This document shows positions 35,310-45,000 of a stretch of DNA of 64,000 nucleotides, piece after piece. The notes below the pieces were generated by a model that saw only the letters and a list, made by a program, of their open reading frames with translations, did not search any database and was not told the DNA's origin. Both the position numbers and the translations under genes were made by a program. The DNA is from an uncultured Cyclobacteriaceae bacterium (GTDB lineage Bacteria > Bacteroidota > Bacteroidia > Cytophagales > Cyclobacteriaceae): NCBI GenBank assembly GCA_947492745.1, contig CANLOE010000011.1, positions 22,784 to 86,783 of the forward strand, written 5' to 3'. The stretch's first letter is position 1. Each line of letters opens with the position of its first letter.

Positions 35310-37532
35310 GTGATGTTCAGGATTAATGTATTACTTTTTTTTATAGTCCTATTTGCTTATCCCAATTTTTATGAAGTATATGCTCAAGGGGGCAGTGAAG
35401 ATGATAAGGCTACGGCTGCTTCCTATCTAGAGCAGGCAGAACTGATTATGGAGAGTACTCAGGCTTTGGATGATGCAAGGGATATCTACGCTCTGGCAGC
35501 AGAGCTGGATCCGGAAAATGTAGTGGCCAATTATAAAGCCGGTGATGCTTTTCTGCAGACCATCAACAAAGACAGAGCGGCACAGTACTTCGAAAAGGTT
35601 TTGGAAAAAGACCCCGACTATAGATTTAATATTATGTACCTTATCGGTAGGAGCTATCACTATGGTATGGAATTCGAAAAAGCCTTGGACTACTACCTTA
35701 GATATAGGAAAAAGCTATTGGATCAGGATGGATATAGAGGGAGGGACAAAACACAACTTGTAGAGGTGAACAGACGAATATACGAATGCGAAAATGCGCG
35801 CGAATTTATAGCGAACCCCGCACATTACTCAATAGTCAACATCGGATCGGAAATCAATTCCCCTTGGGAGGACTATGCTCCTGTACTGAATGAAGACGAA
35901 ACACAGATAGTGTTTACAACTAGAAGACAGGATAAAAACCTCAATGAGAATGTGGCCATTGATAACAAACCCTATGAAGACATCTTTATCGCCACTAAAA
36001 ATGGAGACCGCTGGTCCTATGCCGATAATATCGGTGAAGTGATCAATACCGAGTTTCATGATTCCAATCTGGCACTCTCCGCCGATGGTAAGCAACTCTT
36101 TATTTACAAAGATGATGAAAATGGTAATATCTATACTTCTGAAAAAAACGAGGACGGTACATGGACCTACCCCGAATCTTTAGGAGAAAGCATCAACTCC
36201 ACCTACTCTGAAAATTCCGTGGCACTATCTCCGAATGGGAAATTACTGTTTTTCTCCAGTGACCGACCGGGCGGAATGGGTGAAGAGGGGACGCTGGACC
36301 TGTACGTTTCCGAAAAGGATGCCACAGGGGATTGGGGACGGGCCAAGAACCTAGGCCCCGTCATCAATACAGAATACGATGATGATAGTCCTTTTTTGGA
36401 TTATGATGGAATGACACTGTACTTCAGTAGTAAAGGAAGAAAAGGGATGGGGGGCTATGACATCTTTAAGTCTACCTATGATAGCGCGAACCAAGAGTGG
36501 ACAGACCCAATCAATATGGGGTACCCCATCAACACCCCCGACAATGACATCTATTTTGTAAGTACTAAAGATGGAAAGCGAGGCTATTACTCCTCAGTAA
36601 GGGAAGACGGAGAGGGGTATACGGATATCTATATGGTCACCATACCCGATCTGGGTAATGGGCCCGATCAGTTAAGGACCGCAGGTGTGGATCCTTTAGG
36701 GGCTCAGCCCCAAGAAGGTGCCCTAATCGATCGCATCGATTCGGCAGCGGAAAACACGGGTCAACCCTCTACTACAGTTGCTGAAAATACGTCAAATACC
36801 AGTGATGAGTCTCCTGATGGAGAAACAGTAGCCACTGAAGACAATATTTCTCAGGCTCGAACTCCGGAGTCGGACGGAGAAACGACCACGTCTCCACTGA
36901 TTCCTGTAAAGCTTAAAGTAGTTGTAAACGCAGGAGATACCGGTGATAGAATGGAGGCTAAAGTCGGTGTCAGAAGTAAAGGAGACAATATCATAGCGCC
37001 TATGAAGCGCATCAGCAGTGGTATTTATGAATTTACACTGAGGAGCAATGTTGCAAAACAATATCAATTGTCAGTGGAGAAGAGTGGCTATATCTTTAGC
37101 AATACGATACTTGATATTCCAGCGCCAACAACCTCGGCCCAAACCATAAAGCGGGATATAACCCTTAGGAAATTTGTCGTTGCCAGCAAGGGCACACTAA
37201 GGAATATCTATTTTGAATTTGATAAAGCCGTATTTACTACAGAGTCTTATAATGAGCTGAACAAGCTTGAGAAAATGCTTTCGGAGAACAAGTCATTTTT
37301 CGTGGAGATAGGAGGGCATACCGACAAAATCGGTGCTACTGATTATAATAAAGCATTGTCTCAAAGACGTGCCAATGCCGTTGTCGATTATCTGATCAAT
37401 AAAGGAATCGATTCCAGGCGACTGTCAGCGGTAGGTTACGGTGCAGAACGCCCCTTGGTAAGTAATGATGACGAACTAGAAGGGAGAGAGTTCAATCGCC
37501 GTGTAGAGTTCACTATTCTTAAGGGCAAGTAG
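35310..37532 (+). CDS. porE: PorE-like TPR / PD40 / regulatory-fold / OmpA protein
   Basis: 740 residues: signal peptide (to about residue 26, EVYAQ), TPR-like helices (30-150), PD40 propeller (about 175-415, with LSPNGKLLFFSSDRPGGMGE and FLDYDGMTLYFSSKGRKGMG), a Ser/Thr/Glu-rich linker (about 430-530), a beta-sandwich resembling the carboxypeptidase-regulatory/Cna-B type (about 535-625), and a C-terminal OmpA domain (IYFEFDKAVFTT, VEIGGHTDKIGATDYN, LSQRRANAVVDYL, EFNRRVEF). This reproduces the four-domain order of PorE from the P. gingivalis T9SS, which binds peptidoglycan and is needed for secretion. There is no lipobox. It shares long stretches with the protein at 31528, so the two arose by duplication. 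Confidence 0.85.
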   Translation: MMFRINVLLFFIVLFAYPNFYEVYAQGGSEDDKATAASYLEQAELIMESTQALDDARDIYALAAELDPENVVANYKAGDAFLQTINKDRAAQYFEKVLEKDPDYRFNIMYLIGRSYHYGMEFEKALDYYLRYRKKLLDQDGYRGRDKTQLVEVNRRIYECENAREFIANPAHYSIVNIGSEINSPWEDYAPVLNEDETQIVFTTRRQDKNLNENVAIDNKPYEDIFIATKNGDRWSYADNIGEVINTEFHDSNLALSADGKQLFIYKDDENGNIYTSEKNEDGTWTYPESLGESINSTYSENSVALSPNGKLLFFSSDRPGGMGEEGTLDLYVSEKDATGDWGRAKNLGPVINTEYDDDSPFLDYDGMTLYFSSKGRKGMGGYDIFKSTYDSANQEWTDPINMGYPINTPDNDIYFVSTKDGKRGYYSSVREDGEGYTDIYMVTIPDLGNGPDQLRTAGVDPLGAQPQEGALIDRIDSAAENTGQPSTTVAENTSNTSDESPDGETVATEDNISQARTPESDGETTTSPLIPVKLKVVVNAGDTGDRMEAKVGVRSKGDNIIAPMKRISSGIYEFTLRSNVAKQYQLSVEKSGYIFSNTILDIPAPTTSAQTIKRDITLRKFVVASKGTLRNIYFEFDKAVFTTESYNELNKLEKMLSENKSFFVEIGGHTDKIGATDYNKALSQRRANAVVDYLINKGIDSRRLSAVGYGAERPLVSNDDELEGREFNRRVEFTILKGK

Positions 37533-37566
37533 GTCTTACCTCGAAAGACCACCTATTCTATAATTT

Positions 37567-37586
37567 GGGGTTAAGCCCCCTTTTTA
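37567..37586 (+). terminator. probable terminator after porE-like gene
   Basis: GGGG (37567-37570), loop TTAAG, CCCC followed by a T run ('cttttta'), 35 bases after the stop. The stem is short, so confidence is moderate. Confidence 0.5.
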
Positions 37587-37695
37587 TTGTTCTTCATTCT
37601 ATTCTCTTTGTGAAAAAAAATAGAGATATTTGCAAATTGTTAATGCTCCAAGATAACTTTCCCACCATTATGAGGGTTAATGTAATAAAAAAAAT

Positions 37696-38418
37696 ATGGC
37701 GGTAGTACCTTACAAAGAGTTGAATGCAGGAAAGAAAAAGCAGGTTGCCGATATGTTCAACAATATCAGCAAACGCTATGATTTTTTAAATCATTTCCTG
37801 AGTCTGGGAATAGACATCTTATGGCGTAAAAAAGCCATAAGAATGTTGGAGTCAGCTAAGCCCGGGCTAATACTGGATATAGCTACCGGCACGGGTGATT
37901 TCGCTATAGAGGCGCTGGCACTCAACCCTAAGAAAGTAATCGGTGTGGATATTTCCGAAGGAATGCTGGAGATGGGGCATCATAAAATCAAGAAAATGAA
38001 ACTGGAGGATAAGATCCAATTGGAGCTGGGCGATTCCGAAAAGTTACTTTTTGAAGACAATAAGTTCGATGCGGTCATCGTTTCATTTGGTGTAAGGAAT
38101 TTCGAAAACCTGGAAAGGGGAATCAGCGATATGTATAGGGTACTGAAGCCTGGGGGAAAAACGGTTATCGTTGAATTTTCCAAGCCGAAGAAATTTCCTT
38201 TCAAGCAGATTTATAATTTTTACTTTAAATCTGTTTTGCCTATCATAGGGCGACTAATATCAAAGGACAGGGCTGCCTATACCTATTTACCCGAGTCGGT
38301 ACAGAGCTTTCCTGACGGGAACAATTTCTTGAACATACTTACTGAGGTAGGTTTTAAAAAAGCCGAATGCAAACCACTAACTTTTGGAATAAGCTCCATC
38401 TACATCGCGGAAAAATAA
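37696..38418 (+). CDS. ubiE: demethylmenaquinone methyltransferase (MenG/UbiE)
   Basis: 240 residues of class I SAM methyltransferase: the start VAD.FN.ISKRYDFLNHFLS, the SAM motif LDIATGTGDFAIEAL, the SFGVRNFENLERGI block and the YLPESVQSFPDG tail are UbiE/MenG hallmarks. Bacteroidota use menaquinone, so the likely reaction is the last step of menaquinone synthesis, methylation of demethylmenaquinone. The 3' end overlaps the porT-like gene by 52 bases, implying translational coupling. The adjacency of this gene to porT is a known Bacteroidota arrangement. Confidence 0.93.
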   Translation: MAVVPYKELNAGKKKQVADMFNNISKRYDFLNHFLSLGIDILWRKKAIRMLESAKPGLILDIATGTGDFAIEALALNPKKVIGVDISEGMLEMGHHKIKKMKLEDKIQLELGDSEKLLFEDNKFDAVIVSFGVRNFENLERGISDMYRVLKPGGKTVIVEFSKPKKFPFKQIYNFYFKSVLPIIGRLISKDRAAYTYLPESVQSFPDGNNFLNILTEVGFKKAECKPLTFGISSIYIAEK

Positions 38419-39140
38419 CCTTTTTCTTATTATTGTTTTTTATTGTAACACCAGTATTGCTCCATGGGCAGAATATGAGGGTGCTACGTCCTAATATGAA
38501 TAACCCCGATTACGATAAACGGTCGGTGCGTTATGGGTTTTCGATAGGGCGCCATACTTCGGCCTATCAGGTCCGTTATTCGGATAGGTTCGTTAACCCT
38601 CCATCAGACATAGAATTTGAAGAATTTTCGCTGGATTCGGCGAGTACCATACAGCCTTCATGGTCATCAGGTTTTTCACTTGGTTTCGTGTTAAATTTTA
38701 AAATGGCGGATTACCTGGATTTTAGGGTAATGCCCCAGTTCTCTTTTTATGAACACCAGCTGGAGTATAATTTCATTAACGGAACAACACTGACCAAACT
38801 GAAAGAGACCACAATGATAGAGCTACCGCTCTTGCTAAAATACAAATCTGTCAGAAGGAACAATCATAGGGTCTATGTGGTAGGAGGTTTGCGAACAGGG
38901 TTCGAAGCCTCAGCTCAGGTCAGCGATAACAGTAAAAATACACTACCCATTAAAAGGTTTAATTTCTCCATTGATATAGGATTGGGTATCGATCAGTATT
39001 TTCCTCTTTTCAAGTTCTCTCCTGAACTGAGATTTTCCAGAGGACTTAGTAATGTACTCACTGATGATATCAATGATTTTACAGTGGGTCTGGATAAGTT
39101 AAATACCAATACAGTATCCATCTTTCTATTGTTCGAATAG
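38367..39140 (+). CDS. porT: PorT-like outer-membrane beta-barrel protein (type IX secretion)
   Basis: 257 residues. The only sensible start is the ATG at 38367 inside ubiE, which gives a basic N-terminus (NKLHLHRGK), a hydrophobic core (ITFFLLLFFIVTPVLL) and a cleavage site near HGQ. The mature part is a roughly 220-residue eight-stranded-type barrel (YGFSIGRHTSAYQVRYSD, FSLGFVLNFKMADYLDFRVM, a final strand NTNTVSIFLLFE). Size, fold and position behind menG/ubiE match PorT/SprT, an outer-membrane protein required for T9SS assembly. The sequence family is variable, so the call leans on synteny. Confidence 0.82.
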   Translation: MQTTNFWNKLHLHRGKITFFLLLFFIVTPVLLHGQNMRVLRPNMNNPDYDKRSVRYGFSIGRHTSAYQVRYSDRFVNPPSDIEFEEFSLDSASTIQPSWSSGFSLGFVLNFKMADYLDFRVMPQFSFYEHQLEYNFINGTTLTKLKETTMIELPLLLKYKSVRRNNHRVYVVGGLRTGFEASAQVSDNSKNTLPIKRFNFSIDIGLGIDQYFPLFKFSPELRFSRGLSNVLTDDINDFTVGLDKLNTNTVSIFLLFE

Positions 39141-39146
39141 TCCATT

Positions 39147-39914
39147 ATGACAGAAACCCAGCAACGCGTAGCTCTAATTACGGGAGCAACATCCGGTATT
39201 GGTAAAGCTACGGCCTATGCATTGGCCGAAGAGAACTTTGGGTTGATTCTATGTGGACGTAGGATAGAGCGGCTTGCTTCGATACAGGAAGTGTTGGGGT
39301 CGAAAACTCGGGTACATACACTGACCTTTGATATCAGGGACCGAAAGGCAGTCCATCAAGCGATATCCACTCTGCCGACAGCATGGCAGACCATCGACGT
39401 ACTGGTCAACAATGCTGGCAATGCCCATGGTCTGGATTTTTTTGATGAAGGCGATGAGGAAGACTGGGATGCGATGATCGATATCAATGTGAAGGGGTTG
39501 TTGTACGTCTCTAAAGCCATTGTCCCTCAAATGGTGAAGCGCAAAAATGGTCACATCATCAATATAGGCTCTATAGCGGGCAAAGAAGTATATCCTAAAG
39601 GAAATGTATACTGCGCTTCCAAACATGCCGTAGATGCAATCAATAACGGCATGAGAATGGACCTAAGTAACTATGGCATCAAGGTGTCCGGCATTCACCC
39701 TGGCTTGGTCAATACGGAATTTTCTCAAGTGCGTTTTAAAGGGGATGCTATCAAGGCCGATAAGACTTATGAAGGTATGAAACCTTTGGATGCTGCTGAT
39801 ATAGCTGATATTATCAGATTTGTATTGACAAGGCCCTACCATGTCAATCTGAGTGATATTATTGTACTTCCTACAGCGCAGGCTTCATCCACTATGGTGC
39901 ACCGCAAACAGTAG
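39147..39914 (+). CDS. short-chain dehydrogenase/reductase
   Basis: 255 residues of classical SDR type. The cofactor motif GATSGIGKA (about 13-21) is followed by CGRRIERL, whose arginines favour NADP. NNAG is near residue 90, the catalytic Ser is in NIGSIAGKEVYP, and Tyr/Lys are in YCASKHAV. It resembles the YdfG-like 3-hydroxy acid dehydrogenases (serine/3-hydroxypropionate oxidising). It starts 6 bases after porT and may be co-transcribed, with no evident functional link. It is convergent with the following minus-strand esterase (9 bases). Confidence 0.88.
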   Translation: MTETQQRVALITGATSGIGKATAYALAEENFGLILCGRRIERLASIQEVLGSKTRVHTLTFDIRDRKAVHQAISTLPTAWQTIDVLVNNAGNAHGLDFFDEGDEEDWDAMIDINVKGLLYVSKAIVPQMVKRKNGHIINIGSIAGKEVYPKGNVYCASKHAVDAINNGMRMDLSNYGIKVSGIHPGLVNTEFSQVRFKGDAIKADKTYEGMKPLDAADIADIIRFVLTRPYHVNLSDIIVLPTAQASSTMVHRKQ

Positions 39915-39923
39915 TAGTATTGC

Positions 39924-40574
39924 TCAGCTAAAGTGCTTGAGAAGTATGTCTCGATCTATGGTATGAACCCCCTCAAATCGGATAGTTTTTGGGGAAATAC
40001 CCAGGTTTTCACTGAGCTGAGTATGTTCTTTCAGTCGATTTTCGGTAATAAAAGGGTCCTGTTTGCCATATACATGTACTATCTCCATGTCGGATAGTAT
40101 TTCCCGAGTCTTGTTCATATCGATATCAGCAGGAAAACTCCCTCCCCATAGCACCAGACGATGAACTAATGGTTTTTTGCCTATCAGCCAACGTACTGCT
40201 GTCACACAACCTTGCGAAAACCCAAGTAGGTTTATCTTTGGTCCCGGAATTGGTAGGGCTGTATCCTTGACTTCCTTTTGATAGATATCCTGTAAATAAT
40301 TAGTATAATTTTCAATCTCTACCAAACGATTCTCTTTGGTCATCCAAGTAGCTCCTACTCGTCCGCTAAAACCCTGAAGGTAGAACTTGGACAGTGCCTC
40401 TGGGGCTATGATGCAGTTGGAACCATTGTCAAGAATATCGAAATGCTGTATGAAATAATGGGCCAATTGTCCATATCCATGCAAGACGAGCCAGATATTT
40501 TTTGTTCCGGGATGAATATCCCCGATTTTATAATATCTAGCTTCGATTTGCACCTGTGTAGCTATTGTTTTCAT
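39924..40574 (-). CDS. alpha/beta-hydrolase, carboxylesterase-like
   Basis: 216 residues with the phospholipase/carboxylesterase-like layout: an N-terminal strand and WLVLHGYGQLAHYF oxyanion region, the nucleophile elbow GFSQG (Ser near residue 118), an acid region around VYGKQDPFI, and the terminal His in VHTIDRD. No signal peptide is present, so it is probably a cytoplasmic esterase. Substrate unknown. It lies at the downstream end of the minus-strand run, separated from the next gene by a hairpin terminator, so it is probably transcribed on its own. Confidence 0.78.
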   Translation of the reverse strand: MKTIATQVQIEARYYKIGDIHPGTKNIWLVLHGYGQLAHYFIQHFDILDNGSNCIIAPEALSKFYLQGFSGRVGATWMTKENRLVEIENYTNYLQDIYQKEVKDTALPIPGPKINLLGFSQGCVTAVRWLIGKKPLVHRLVLWGGSFPADIDMNKTREILSDMEIVHVYGKQDPFITENRLKEHTQLSENLGISPKTIRFEGVHTIDRDILLKHFS

Positions 40575-40607
40575 TAGTAAGAACTCTTGCTGTGTGTAGG
40601 CATAAAA

Positions 40608-40633
40608 AAAGCATTCTTTAGATAGAATGCTTT
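40608..40633 (-). terminator. intrinsic terminator for the minus-strand secreted-protein gene
   Basis: AAAGCATTCT (40608-40617) and AGAATGCTTT (40624-40633) form a 10-bp stem with a six-base loop. On the minus strand the stem is followed by a run of T (complement of 40604-40610). It sits 20 bases downstream of the stop at 40653 and ends the signalling-region transcript before the esterase. Confidence 0.85.
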
Positions 40634-40652
40634 CGTCGATGTGTTGAAGGTT

Positions 40653-41087
40653 TTATCTTTTGAAGCCTAAGGCACTGCCACCGCAGAACTTAGCGGAGTT
40701 ATCGAAAGTGTACTGGATATAATATATTCCTGTAGTATTGCAAGGGTAGGCAATAGCGCTGATGAACTGATCATCGATTTTGCTGGTAGCTACACGTTTA
40801 CGGCTGGAGTCGAATAAGCTGACAACAATACCATCGGTATTATCACCGGTAGCACAGATATTGATCATATACTGAGTTCCTTTAGTAAATACATAGGAGT
40901 ACTCCACTTTATTCTTGCCTCCCATTTGTCCATCGATTTTATAACTTTTCAAAAAGTTAAAACCCGAAGATAATTTTGGTATACAGGCATCGGTATGTGC
41001 CGAAGGGTTGCACTGAGCAGGAAGCTCATTACTTATCCCAAATGACATGAAAAATACAATACCTAATAAATAAACTAACTTTTTCAT
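40653..41087 (-). CDS. small secreted protein of unknown function
   Basis: 144 residues with a Sec signal peptide (MKKLVYLLGIVFFMSFG, cleavage after LPA) and six cysteines in the mature part, which are probably disulphide-bonded. The mature protein is beta-rich (VEYSYVFTKGTQYMINICAT, GIYYIQYTFDNSAKFCGG) and resembles pre-peptidase C-type sandwiches that decorate secreted proteins, though I cannot assign a family. It lies 13 bases after the lipoprotein gene and is followed by a terminator, so it is probably the last gene of the unit containing the TerB-ABC protein. Confidence 0.6.
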   Translation of the reverse strand: MKKLVYLLGIVFFMSFGISNELPAQCNPSAHTDACIPKLSSGFNFLKSYKIDGQMGGKNKVEYSYVFTKGTQYMINICATGDNTDGIVVSLFDSSRKRVATSKIDDQFISAIAYPCNTTGIYYIQYTFDNSAKFCGGSALGFKR

Positions 41088-41100
41088 ATAATTCTAATAA

Positions 41101-42003
41101 TTAATTAATGATTTTTGACCGAATCGAATTCGTTATATCTCTTATCTGGAGGATATTTTCATCCGTGATTTCGACTGTACTTGAACTGTTATCCTTAATG
41201 ACCATGACACCATCCACAATCTCATAGGTCGATTCTTGATAGGTTTTTGTGATTTTGATTTTTTCAAAGGCATCCTTTAGGACTGTCATTTCCTTTTTCA
41301 GGTCTGAAATGTTGGAATTGGAGTCTTTAGAAAATTCCAACAGTTGCATAATATTGCCCAGAATTATTTTTTGTTCGCCGATTTTTTCCTGTAACTCTTT
41401 GTTTTCGAGATTCATTCCTGAAACCTGACAAGTAATATGCAAAGCTTCTAACCAGCCCCCTGTCAAAAGAAGTATGCTTTGACTGGACCTTTTTTGGTCC
41501 TGCAGATAAGCATTGATCTTATTGAAGTTCTCTGTCGTGATCAATAACAAAGAATCTAGGTTGCTACTGTTGGTAGCCAGTTTTTTTATCGTTTCCATAT
41601 CAAAAAACTGTCCTATATTAAGACCATCCGCTAATTCTTTAATAACGCCCATATAATCAAGACCGTCTTGGTTCTGCTCATAAATATTAGTATAACCTAA
41701 ATCAGTACCATATATTCCCAAGTTCAAAGCCTTTTCGTAGGTAGAATTGTAATTGGACACCTTGTCGGCTGAGTTCAGTATACTATTATCATATTTTGTG
41801 CCGGACTGTTTGATGAGTACTGAAATCTCTAAAGGAGAAGGGATTTGTTGTATTATATCTGAGATGGCTTTCTGCGAGACTTTTGGATTGTCGTTGACGA
41901 CAGAGTCAGGTTGACTTTCTTCGAATGCCTCCTCGCTGGGCTTGTCACTAGAGCCACATGCATAGATAAATAAAAGCCCAAGACCAAAAAGTATATTTTT
42001 CAT
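41101..42003 (-). CDS. helical lipoprotein of unknown function
   Basis: Starting at the second in-frame ATG gives MKNILFGLGLLFIYAC, a compact lipoprotein signal with the lipidated Cys at position 16; the upstream ATG (42024) would put seven residues before it and is less likely. The mature part, about 285 residues, is mainly alpha-helical, with conserved-looking phrases such as YEKALNLGIYGTDLGYTNIY and LLLTGGWLEALHITCQVSGM. Its position between the TerB-ABC fusion gene and a small secreted protein, with short spacers (about 90 and 13 bases), suggests that they work together in the envelope. Family not recognised. Confidence 0.62.
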   Translation of the reverse strand: MKNILFGLGLLFIYACGSSDKPSEEAFEESQPDSVVNDNPKVSQKAISDIIQQIPSPLEISVLIKQSGTKYDNSILNSADKVSNYNSTYEKALNLGIYGTDLGYTNIYEQNQDGLDYMGVIKELADGLNIGQFFDMETIKKLATNSSNLDSLLLITTENFNKINAYLQDQKRSSQSILLLTGGWLEALHITCQVSGMNLENKELQEKIGEQKIILGNIMQLLEFSKDSNSNISDLKKEMTVLKDAFEKIKITKTYQESTYEIVDGVMVIKDNSSSTVEITDENILQIRDITNSIRSKIIN

Positions 42004-42096
42004 ATAGACTTTACTGTATATCATAATTGTTAAAATTAATTCAAACTATTAGTGCTTCAAACAAAGAAAAGCAAAATTACGAATTTATAGATTAAT

Positions 42097-45000
42097 TTAT
42101 TTTTTTGAAGATAAACGTATATTGCTAAAAAAATCCAAAAGTTTTCCAAGGGCTTCGAAATACAACGTAAAATACAATAATATTGTCATTAGCCAAATAA
42201 CAATGATATTAAAATAATAGGTATCAAAATATTTATTGAACAAATGTTTTTTCGGAGCAAAAAAGTGAGCTCTATAGTCCAGTAGATGTTTTGGCTGGCT
42301 TACTACGTGATAAATAGGGTCTATTTGTTGAATAAGCTGACCTTTGTACTCGATCAAGCGGTCCTTTGTGGTTAGGTTCCTTACTAAGTCCGATAGACTT
42401 TCATTGAAATAGGTGTTTTTATAGTCGTTTGTATTGTAGTTTTCGTATTGTTTTTCGAAAGTACTCATCATTTTTTCCTTTCGATTAACAGCAGCATTGT
42501 ATTCATCGAGGTAATGTGAACGCATACTATCCAGATAGGTATTTATCGTGGTGAAGACCTGTTCATCAAAGCCCTCCAAGCTTAGTTTTTTTTCTATATC
42601 CAGATGCTGTAGTCCATTACCATAAGGTTCTTTTTTGATTTCATGTTGTAGAAGTGCCAGGGCATTTCTTACTTCTTCGCGTATAGAGTCACTTTCTTCT
42701 TTGTAATTTTTTTGAACGAAGGACGCTTGTTTTCTCAGTTCCTTGACGACATAAGCAGCTTTAAAGTCGGCCTGCATTTCTTTTTTCTCGGTATTGAAAT
42801 AAGGGGCTTCGTAGGCATTTTCAGTGAACTGATACACGGCCATAGCTTCATAGGCCCATCTGGAGGCCATGAAATCAGCGACTATCGGCACTTTGCCCTT
42901 GGTGCTCACGATACTGTTGAGCCTATCGAAACTAAACAGTAATCCACTGAGTATCATCTGTGGTATGAGGATAAGCGGTATAATGATATAGACGGTAACA
43001 GCAGACTTAAAAGAGGCAGATATATTGAGACCGAGGACATTTGACATACAGGAGACGGTAAATAGCACTAACCAAAAGCTGAATGTCATCCCTTTGATTT
43101 CCAATATAAGATTACCGATAATCACAAATGTAAATGTCTGTATCGCCGAAAGAAGGAATAGGATAGCAATTTTGGAAGTGAGGTAACTGCTCCAGCTGAG
43201 GTTCAGAAAGGATTCCCTTTTGAGTATCTTACGGTCACGAATGATTTCTTCAGCGCTGACGGTAAGCCCCATAAATAGAGCGACGATGATACTCATCAGC
43301 ATAAATGCGGGGATGTTCTCATTGAATCTGAAAATATAGGAATTCCCATCCGGGGAACTTCTGTATTTGATAATGAAGGCAAGTATCAATGCCAGTAGAG
43401 GTGCCTCCAGAAGGTTGATCAACAGGTATTGCTTATTGCTGAGCTTGGAGAGAAGGTCACGCGTTGTGAATATGAGGCTTTGTTTGAGTTTGATGGGGAT
43501 GTTGAGCGACCCTGGAGGGTCTTCGTTTACATCCTCTATTTTCTCCAGTTGGAATTTCTCCTCATAGAGGTCGTTCCACTGCTGTGGATTCATTTTTCTT
43601 TTGTTCGTGAACTGGCCGTATTCATCGACTACCTTAGCTTCTATAATATTGAAAATCTGCTCTGGATTGACATTGCCGCAGGTTTCACACTGTCCTCTAT
43701 AGCTATCGACCTGGTTGGTAGCTTCTTTGAAATGAACGACGGCTTCTATAGGGTTACCATAAAATATAGGATAACCTCCTGTATCCATAATGTACATTTT
43801 ATCGAACATTTTATAAATGTCCGATGAAGGTTGATGGATAACCACAAAGATAAGTTTTCCTTTTAGGGAAAGCTCCTTTAATAAATCAATAACATTTTCT
43901 GAGTCTCTGGATGAAAGTCCAGAGGTGGGTTCATCCACAAACATGACGGCGGGTTCCCTGATTAGCTCTAAGGCGATGTTCAGGCGTTTTCGCTGTCCTC
44001 CGCTGATGGTTTTCTCTAAAGGGTTACCTACTTTGAGGTCTTTTCGCTGGTCCAGTCCCAAACTGATGAGCACATTCATTACCCGCTTGTCAAGTTCCTC
44101 TTCGCTATGGTCCGCGAAACAGAGTTTGGCGTTATAGTACAGGTTCTGGTAGACAGTGAGTTCTTCTATGAGTAGGTCATCCTGAGATACATAGCCAATG
44201 ACGCCATGTATGCTTTCTTTTTCTTTGTGAATATCATAGCTATTGATTTTTACCGCACCTTCCGAAGGTATCTCTATACCTGCGAGAACATTCATCAAGG
44301 TAGTCTTACCGGCACCACTGGCCCCCATAATACCTATCAGCCTTCCTCCGCCTTCTGAAATATTGATATCCCGTAGTCCGATACCCCCATTGGGAAACCT
44401 AAATTCAAGCCCGGACGCATTGAAGGAAATTTTGTCGATTTTCAGGTCCGCGAGGAAATGGGAGACAAGGTCGCTGTAATAAAGGGCATTGCCTGCGGGT
44501 GTCTTGATAGTGCTGCCATGGGAGAATAGGTACACCCGATTGGAAAGCATGATAAAACCGTTAAGCACGATTTCTGCCTCTCCGACGTATTTCACGAAAT
44601 ACATGTCCACACTTTGTAATTGAAGGAAGATCAGATTTCCCTGTAGTACAGCGTGAAAGTGCTTCTGTGTACCCCTGTCCTTTACTTCTTTTAGGTATTC
44701 ATCATCTTCTGTAACTCCCGGAGGGTCGGAAGGGGTTGCTTCATCACTGATTTCTCTTTTCTCACTATTGACAATAAGGATATCTTCGTACTTGAGAGCC
44801 TCAACATGCTCTTTCATCACGAAACTCTCAATGAGCCTATATTCATCCTTTACAATATTGAAGACCGATGATATGGTATCAATGATCTGCATTCTCTGTG
44901 AGGTAAAGTTCCTGTCAGAACTGACCAGCTCCAGAATTTTGATCAGGACAACAACTTTTTGTTTCTGGGTAAGTGTCTTGTTGATTTTCCGGCAAAGACC

